Assembly (NCBI RefSeq): GCF_030651495.1
Contig: NZ_JAUSFI010000137.1
Span: 1-50,298, forward strand
DNA length: 50,298 nucleotides
Reading direction: 5' to 3'
Source of the DNA: Undibacterium sp.
GTDB lineage: Bacteria > Pseudomonadota > Gammaproteobacteria > Burkholderiales > Burkholderiaceae_D
Below the pieces are notes generated by a model, which saw only the letters and a list, made by a program, of their open reading frames with translations, was not told the DNA's origin and made no database searches. This document shows positions 45,940-50,298 of this stretch, in pieces. Within the stretch, counting starts at the first letter, position 1, and the number at the start of each line of letters is the position of its first letter. The translations under genes were made by a program, and so were the position numbers.

Positions 45940-48138
45940 TTAGTTTTGGTTCATACAAAGCACGGTGGCCACCGTGCTTTGTTCTATCTGGCCTTCTTCT
46001 TGCATCGCTATCCGGCGCTTCTCAAACGTTCTAAATTCATTCGATTGCTGATAGCTGCCGTACCACCTGGTAAGCTTCGGGTCATCCATCACGCCCCCTT
46101 GGCTTACATACTCATCCAGTGCCACCCACTTTTTAAAGCGCTCCTGGGGCGACTCTGGCAATACCGTTACATTGCTGATTTCTACTTCTGCTACCACTTC
46201 AATCTCTACTGCTTGCAGCATTTCAACTACCGGTTTAACGCTCTGTATCAAGACCGCCTCATCCGCTTCCATCGCCCAGCGCTGCCGGATCTCATTGATA
46301 TTCGATGGGATGACAACGCCCTGGCTCACTTCTAAAGCCAATGCGCCATCGCGCTCTGCGTGGATTTCTCCGAGCTTGACCTTCAGACGTTTTTCACGTC
46401 CGGCAGCACGTTTAGCCTGGGCTTGATCGACAAATGATTGCGCCATGTATTCCACTTTATTGGCATCCAGTTCGGCATCGCAAATTAAGCGGCCGTCTAC
46501 TGCATATACCCAGATCATTTGCGGATCATGGATGTCATACGAGACCGGCAATAATTCACCGTTAAACTCTTCGAGTGCCTTATTGAAATAGCGCATGCCA
46601 AACAATTCCACTTCACAGCGGCGTACCGTGCGCATGATTTGCGGACGAAACAGCGCGATACTTTCTTCCTTGCTGACCATGTGCGGGGCAAAGCCTTTTG
46701 CTTCTGCCTGCGCCCATGCCTCATTCGGCGACTGGTGACGGCGTCGGCCTGTTTGTGGATCGGTTATTTTTGGTAGCGTGCTATGCGGCCGATTGTTGTA
46801 GGCATCAAATTTCTTTTGCAAAAATTGGGTGAACTCTGGCCAGCCCATCAAAGGCATGACGACCGTTGCCCCATTGGTTTTAGCTTTTAACGCCTTGCGT
46901 GACAATTTGAAGATGTTATGTTTGGCCTCTCTATCCATCTCTGCACCGATATAGCCAGGCATCTCTTTGGCGGCCTTGGTTAAGGTTTGGTGAAACCGTT
47001 CAATCACACCGCGTGCTTGTGAGTTGTACGGCAAGCTATGCACCATTTCTGAACCCAGGCGCGCTACAAAGCCGGTGGCCTCGTCTTCCATCATCTGGTT
47101 CACATAACCAGAGCCGTTATCTACATACAAGATCGCTGGTATGCCGCCGTTTTCGACCGCATTGCGTAAGGCATCCAGTACCGTTAAAGCACTTTCAGAC
47201 AGACCTACCGACCAGCCTATGGCTTTGCGGGTGCCAATACACACCATGGTGGTGATCTCTGGTCGATGTGGCCGACCATGCAAAGGGTGCTGTACCTCGG
47301 CATCAAATTTGTGACCGTCAGCGCTATACACGTCGGCGGGCAACAAATGATCAAAGCTACGGCGAATAAAAGGCTTCAGATTCTTTAACTCCCGCTCGCC
47401 CATGCGCCCAGCCTGCAGGCTGACATTGCCAACCTTAGTCAGAAACCGCTGCACTTGATGAATACTAGGGTGATCGCCTGGCGTCCCCTCTACAAATAGT
47501 TGGTAGGCATGGGCTACCGTGGGTTTCTCCGGCTTTTGGTAATAGCTCATAAAAGCTTGCGCCCAGGGCGGGATCGACATATCTGCCGTTCGCTTCTTCG
47601 GCACGATTTGCCCCGCTTTTTGATACTCGACAAAGCGCACAAGGCTACGTTCTGACGGCAAGCCATCTGGGCTGCTACGGCCACGCTCATCCCGCGCTAG
47701 TTTTAACATCGCCACCAGTTGCGGCGATGCATGCCCTGCGCCGACCAGTTCCAACAACGTGCGAGCGGCTTTCTTTAACGGGTAGCCGGTGCGGGTCATG
47801 ACTTGCTGTATGGCGAGCAAGACGCCATTACGTGCATCGGCCTTGAGGTTTTGCTCGCGGGTGTAATTGCCGCTAGCCTTCGCAACTACCGCTGGGGTAG
47901 GTGCTACTTGAGCCAGTGCGCCTAATTCCTGCACCGCTTTTGCACGTATTGCGGCCATCACTTCTTCTGGCGGGGAGTATTCGCGGCGTAGGCCGCCACG
48001 GCCGTTGACTTCGTTAAATGCCCAAACTGAGCGATCAGCATGCGCGATGATATTCACCTTTGTAGCGGGTAACCCAGGCAAGTGCATGGCTGCTAGTTCT
48101 GAGGCGCTATAGTGGGTTTTTAACGCGACCTGAGTCAT
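45940..48138 (-). CDS. Transposase, MuA-like
   Basis: A 732-residue DDE transposase. N-terminal HTH domain (residues about 10-62, SASELAAMHLPGLPATKVNI) shared with the repressor at 49193 and thought to bind the operator; then end-binding domains; then the catalytic core with Asp274 (YSADGH), Asp340 (LYVDNGSG) and Glu380 (RGVIERF). Spacing Asp-Asp 66 is the same class as Mu (67). The C-terminus contacts MuB by family. ATGA overlap with the CII-like gene. Confidence 0.93.
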   Translation of the reverse strand: MTQVALKTHYSASELAAMHLPGLPATKVNIIAHADRSVWAFNEVNGRGGLRREYSPPEEVMAAIRAKAVQELGALAQVAPTPAVVAKASGNYTREQNLKADARNGVLLAIQQVMTRTGYPLKKAARTLLELVGAGHASPQLVAMLKLARDERGRSSPDGLPSERSLVRFVEYQKAGQIVPKKRTADMSIPPWAQAFMSYYQKPEKPTVAHAYQLFVEGTPGDHPSIHQVQRFLTKVGNVSLQAGRMGERELKNLKPFIRRSFDHLLPADVYSADGHKFDAEVQHPLHGRPHRPEITTMVCIGTRKAIGWSVGLSESALTVLDALRNAVENGGIPAILYVDNGSGYVNQMMEDEATGFVARLGSEMVHSLPYNSQARGVIERFHQTLTKAAKEMPGYIGAEMDREAKHNIFKLSRKALKAKTNGATVVMPLMGWPEFTQFLQKKFDAYNNRPHSTLPKITDPQTGRRRHQSPNEAWAQAEAKGFAPHMVSKEESIALFRPQIMRTVRRCEVELFGMRYFNKALEEFNGELLPVSYDIHDPQMIWVYAVDGRLICDAELDANKVEYMAQSFVDQAQAKRAAGREKRLKVKLGEIHAERDGALALEVSQGVVIPSNINEIRQRWAMEADEAVLIQSVKPVVEMLQAVEIEVVAEVEISNVTVLPESPQERFKKWVALDEYVSQGGVMDDPKLTRWYGSYQQSNEFRTFEKRRIAMQEEGQIEQSTVATVLCMNQN

Positions 48139-48620
48139 TGCTCTGCTCCGAACAAGCCCAACTCCGGTTGATCAACTTTAATCACGTTGCTTCGTTGGTA
48201 CGCCAGTTGAGACAGGGTCTTAGTCAGTGCTGCGAGAGTCTCTTCAAGCGCTTCACCATGTTGGTAAAAGCGTGACAGGAGAGTAATCGCCTCGGAAAAA
48301 TTACCTTGTAGCTCCGCCAAGTCGGTCACATCAGATTTCTTTCCTGCAGGGATGGCGACGACGACTTTGTCGCCCTGCGCTATGCACAGGTATTCACTAA
48401 TAAAGCTGACGCCGCAAAATGTCTCAAACTGGCGTACACGATTTAACGGCATCGAGGTATCGGCCATCCAGCGGTACAGAGTTTTTAGCTCTACACCCAT
48501 CAAGTCAGCCAACACCTTGATAGTGCGACGTTGCTCAGTAGAGTACTCAACACATAATTCCAATGCCTCAGACAGGCTGGTAGCACGTACTGACTTCCAT
48601 CGTCTTTTTCGCAATAACAT
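48135..48620 (-). CDS. CII-like early regulator, 161 aa
   Basis: A 161-residue protein with an HTH (LADLMGVELKTLYRWMADTSMPLNRVRQFETFCG, about 38-72), resembling phage CII/CP76-type regulators, and a helical C-terminus. It lies between ner and A, and an AAGTGTTCCGG operator-like element is just upstream (48651-48663). Role probably in early-promoter control. Confidence 0.72.
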   Translation of the reverse strand: MLLRKRRWKSVRATSLSEALELCVEYSTEQRRTIKVLADLMGVELKTLYRWMADTSMPLNRVRQFETFCGVSFISEYLCIAQGDKVVVAIPAGKKSDVTDLAELQGNFSEAITLLSRFYQHGEALEETLAALTKTLSQLAYQRSNVIKVDQPELGLFGAEQ

Positions 48621-48674
48621 TTTGCAACTCCGAGAAACGTAAAGGTGGTGTTAAGTGTTCCGGCCAATTAAGAT

Positions 48675-48989
48675 TTAACCGTTGGCAGTAACAAAGTGTT
48701 TCAAGTGAGAAGAAGTGGAAAGCGGCACCAGCGTTAAAACGGGCGTAAAATTACGTTTTTCATAGCGGGCAGGCCAGATCATTTCGGGCGCAAGTCCTAT
48801 AGCGGCAGCAATAATGCGTTCCGCTTTTAGGTAAGGTTTATCCAAAGCTGTTTTAAGTGTTCCGGCACCAAACCCGCTTTGCAGAGACAGCGACCGCAAT
48901 GACCAGCCGTTCTTATGAAGAGCTGCAACTACATCCGCTCTATGCCAATCGGCTACTGCGGTTTTTTTTACATTATTTAATGCGCTCAT
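48675..48989 (-). CDS. ner: Ner-like early repressor
   Basis: A 104-residue protein with the Ner/Nlp signature in residues 13-75 (DWHRADVVAALHKNGWSLRSLSLQSGFGAGTLKTAL..., PEMIWPARY). Ner dampens the early promoter and blocks c expression during lytic growth. AGGGG precedes the ATG at good distance. A copy of the AAGTGTTCCGG element lies within the gene (48853-48865). Confidence 0.9.
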   Translation of the reverse strand: MSALNNVKKTAVADWHRADVVAALHKNGWSLRSLSLQSGFGAGTLKTALDKPYLKAERIIAAAIGLAPEMIWPARYEKRNFTPVLTLVPLSTSSHLKHFVTANG

Positions 48990-49021
48990 TTACTACCCCT
49001 GTTGTGTTAGTCAGTGAGGGC

Positions 49022-49050
49022 ATATTAAGTGTTACGAAGTGTTATGTCAA
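49022..49050 (-). promoter_or_regulatory. Early promoter Pe for ner-A-B
   Basis: TTGACA (49045-49050 on the minus strand) and TAATAT (49022-49027) are separated by 17 bp, a near-consensus sigma70 promoter. The spacer holds two copies of the operator repeat (49027-49046), so repressor binding would block RNA polymerase directly. Confidence 0.85.
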
Positions 49051-49197
49051 CGGTGTTTTGAAACGTAACGCTTATTATTTTTAGTTATTTCGCATATTTA
49101 AATATAAGTGTTTGATAAATAACGATTTATTCATCAATGTTTTTTAAAAATAAGTGTTACGCACCCATTACTGTTTGAATGGATTTAGTGTTATGAG
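49025..49197. promoter_or_regulatory. Operator region between c and ner
   Basis: Repeats of AAGTGTTAYG occur at 49027-49036 and 49037-49046. Variants lie at 49064-49073 (reverse), 49106-49115 and 49151-49161, and TAGTGTTATG at 49186-49195 covers the c start. More diverged copies with AAGTGTTCCGG are near ner (48651, 48853). These are likely repressor and MuA enhancer sites. Confidence 0.72.
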
Positions 49198-49705
49198 TAA
49201 AAAACTATATACGGCTGCAGAAATTGCAAAAATGCGCCTACCTGGCTTGCCGACTACAAAACCGCCGATTCTTGCGAGAGCCGAAAAAGAGAAGTGGTAT
49301 TTCGAGACCAAGATAGGTCTGGGGGGAGTACGGAAGATGTTCGAATTGCCAGCGTATTACCAACCAGGATACAAGCCCTATGCCGACGAGCCTGAGTCGA
49401 TACGAAAATATACTGTCCCTGCAGATGTGCATAAGCCCTATGCCAACGAGTCTGAAACGATTCGGAAATATACTGTCCCTGCGGCTGTGACAGCCGAAGA
49501 AATGAGTGTCAACCTGGGAAAGGGCATCAAGGTAGACCCCGTAATTTTGGCCAAAGTCCTCAGTACGTTAAATAAATGGTTAACAGAGAAAGATTTAACG
49601 CTACCACCAGACAAATACGCGGAAATGATTGCAGTGTTATATGACTATATTGTGAAGGGTGCCGATAGTGACGATTTGGAGCGTTTCTTGAGAGTGGCTG
49701 CCTAA
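49193..49705 (+). CDS. Lysogeny repressor, c-like
   Basis: A 170-residue repressor, divergent to ner. Residues about 5-55 (YTAAEIAKMRLPGLPTTKPPILARAEKEKWYFE...GGVRKMFELP) match the N-terminal DNA-binding domain of the phage MuA, as Mu c and MuA do. A 20-residue tandem duplication (61-100) separates this from a helical C-terminal part that probably multimerises. The ATG was chosen by homology to MuA; a GTG at 49154 is possible. Weak ribosome binding site. Confidence 0.85.
   Translation: MSKKLYTAAEIAKMRLPGLPTTKPPILARAEKEKWYFETKIGLGGVRKMFELPAYYQPGYKPYADEPESIRKYTVPADVHKPYANESETIRKYTVPAAVTAEEMSVNLGKGIKVDPVILAKVLSTLNKWLTEKDLTLPPDKYAEMIAVLYDYIVKGADSDDLERFLRVAA
49373..49492 (+). repeat. 60-bp tandem duplication inside the repressor gene
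   Basis: Two adjacent 60-bp units (49373-49432 and 49433-49492), in frame, each coding KPYA(D/N)E(P/S)E(S/T)IRKYTVPA plus two or three variable residues. They differ at several positions, so the duplication is not very recent. Confidence 0.9.
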
Positions 49706-49758
49706 ACTATAGGACACTTGATATATCGCGTTGACGTGTTGCTACTCACGCTATATTC

Positions 49759-50196
49759 TTGTGTTTCCCATATGAAACACAAGGCGCAGTTCTGGATTCG
49801 ATTGAAGTAAGGTTACGGAAGATATTAGAAAGCGCTTCAAAATCCGACCAACGCCACACTCACGATCTATATTTGAAAGACGTGGAGCTTATGGTGCTAT
49901 ATAAATTCGGAAAGGTAAGAGCCGAAGCAACTCTTGCCGCAAACGAACCAAGTTATCCACAATCAGATCAAGAACCTGCAAACCCCGATCATTCCGGTGC
50001 CAATAAAAGCGCAAATAGTGAGCATTTTTTACTATTTTTGCTCATTTTAAGCAAACGCTATTTTTGGCACGCAATCGCCCTAATAACGGCGCTGGCATTG
50101 GGTTTCGTGGCATCCTGGCTTCTCTTTCTCCCAGTGACAAAACAAGCACCCCCTCACAGGCGGTCTAAAGTTCCAAGTGCAACACTAAATTTTTAG
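49759..50196 (+). CDS. Left-end membrane protein, reads across the phage end
   Basis: A 145-codon frame (TTG start by default, no ribosome binding site seen). It has a helical N-terminal half and a hydrophobic region near residues 92-128 (FLLFLLILSK... and HAIALITALALGFVASWLLFLPV), so a membrane protein if made. The phage end at 50158 lies at codon 134; the last 11-12 codons and the stop are host DNA. It may be an exclusion-type accessory gene or a chance frame. Confidence 0.45.
   Translation: MCFPYETQGAVLDSIEVRLRKILESASKSDQRHTHDLYLKDVELMVLYKFGKVRAEATLAANEPSYPQSDQEPANPDHSGANKSANSEHFLLFLLILSKRYFWHAIALITALALGFVASWLLFLPVTKQAPPHRRSKVPSATLNF
49761..49780. repeat. Dyad GTGTTTC/GAAACAC near the left end
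   Basis: GTGTTTC (49761-49767) and GAAACAC (49774-49780) form a perfect inverted repeat around a six-base centre. It lies 56 bp after the repressor stop. May be an operator or weak terminator; resembles but is not a parS site. Confidence 0.6.
50134..50158 (-). other. Phage left end with a transposase site
   Basis: Counting on the minus strand from the terminal T (50158), the end reads TGTGAGGGGGTGCTTG, then TTTGTCAC at positions 18-25 (50134-50141). The same spacing is seen at the right end. Confidence 0.65.
50159..50163. repeat. Target-site duplication, left-end copy
   Basis: GGCGG follows directly after the CA terminus at 50158 and matches 12525-12529. Confidence 0.7.
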
Positions 50197-50298
50197 GAGA
50201 GGCTGATTGGTGGCCTCTTCAAATGTTAAACCATCGAGCATGTGTGTCCACACTTCATTTGGCGAGCGCCCTTTTAACGTGACACGAGGGCGTTCGTT
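50185..50298 (-). CDS. C-terminal end of an integrase-core transposase (partial)
   Basis: The last 37 codons of a minus-strand frame that runs off the window: NERPRVTLKGRSPNEVW then THMLDGLTFEEATNQPLLKI and a stop. The RP(x)xxLxGRxPNEVW end is usual for rve/DDE transposases of insertion sequences. AAGTTCCAAGTGCAACAC just downstream (50168-50185) may be the element's terminal repeat. The family cannot be named from this fragment. The prophage landed 22 bp behind its stop. Confidence 0.65.
   Translation of the reverse strand, partial: NERPRVTLKGRSPNEVWTHMLDGLTFEEATNQPLLKI

Larger units (their letters stand above)
13438..49600. repeat. Dispersed TTTAACG heptamer (at least 54 copies)
   Basis: Plus-strand TTTAACG starts at 14068, 14193, 15168, 17333, 19914, 20861, 22788, 26055, 27532, 33039, 34715, 36233, 37342, 38353, 41380, 41614, 43661, 43673, 43919, 44440, 46234, 46886, 47774, 48119, 48442 and 49594. 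CGTTAAA starts at 13438, 17448, 18027, 18930, 20745, 22693, 26809, 27646, 27866, 29117, 30535, 30765, 30801, 31374, 31385, 32066, 33457, 34399, 37404, 41168, 42119, 42808, 45219, 46560, 47182, 48012, 48732 and 49566. Host DNA to the left has one (9382). Confidence 0.88.
12530..50158 (-). mobile_element. Complete Mu-like transposable prophage, about 37.6 kb
   Basis: The gene content and order follow phage Mu from c/ner/A/B through late genes to com and a DNA modification gene. The boundaries are inferred: both ends start TGT, are flanked by GGCGG, and carry a TTTGNCNC-type site at positions 18-25 from the end. At the right end a perfect TTTGTCAC copy follows 21 bp further in, and another 34 bp after that. 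The phage is inverted in the window (left end at 50158). No frameshifted essential gene was seen, so it may be inducible. Composition and the dispersed TTTAACG heptamer set it apart from the host DNA. Confidence 0.85.

Noticed and set aside
50273..50279. One more TTTAACG beyond the prophage end
   Set aside because: It lies in the transposase fragment outside the inferred phage; a single copy is within chance and was not counted.

Overview
The window is a piece of a betaproteobacterial chromosome, probably Burkholderiales and close to the Oxalobacteraceae. The evidence is the pyrG-kdsA-eno-ftsB gene order and the overall protein character; no rRNA is present to settle the genus. A complete Mu-like transposable prophage of about 37.6 kb interrupts it.

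Host part (1-12529). A small hypothetical gene and an SDR remnant with its middle deleted are followed by a YgiD-type extradiol dioxygenase. Then come ftsB, eno, kdsA and pyrG, an LpxR-like outer-membrane lipid A deacylase, an alpha/beta hydrolase, comEC and tatD. All but the first gene lie on the minus strand. A bidirectional terminator separates eno from ftsB.

Prophage (12530-50158, inverted, so its left end is at the right). I infer the ends from four things: TGT termini, a 5-bp target duplication GGCGG on both sides, TTTGTCAC-like transposase sites at the same distance (position 18) from each end, and the position of the first and last phage genes. From the left end inward the order is a possible membrane-protein gene, repressor c (plus strand), an operator/promoter region with a near-perfect early promoter, ner, a CII-like regulator, MuA and MuB. 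These are followed by small early genes including a DUF3164-like protein and a phage HU, then GemA and two Mor/C-family activators, two AT-rich extra genes, and a lysis cassette (holin, transglycosylase, Rz with nested Rz1). Next come TraR/DksA-like and terminase genes, the portal, MuF with a C-terminal nuclease-like domain, gpG, protease/scaffold, decoration protein and major capsid. The tail genes follow: sheath, tube, a chaperone with a -1 frameshift, tape measure and baseplate. Last are two fibre/tailspike genes with a shared N-terminus, com, a DNA adenine methylase where Mu has mom, and one unknown gene at the right end.

Regulation can be read unusually well. Three near-identical late-promoter boxes lie upstream of the lysis, protease and gpN genes, the same logic as Mu Plys, PI and PP. 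Each is followed after exactly 18 nt by a -10-like hexamer. A dyad with Mor-like geometry lies upstream of the second activator, next to a 26-codon coupled gene. The operator region has repeated AAGTGTTAYG sites.

The strongest unexplained signal is the heptamer TTTAACG. It occurs at least 54 times in the 37.6-kb prophage, in both orientations about equally and mostly inside genes, but only once in the 12.5 kb of host DNA to the left. Chance predicts about 4-5 in the prophage.

Beyond the prophage (50159-50298) there is only the C-terminal end of an integrase-core transposase.
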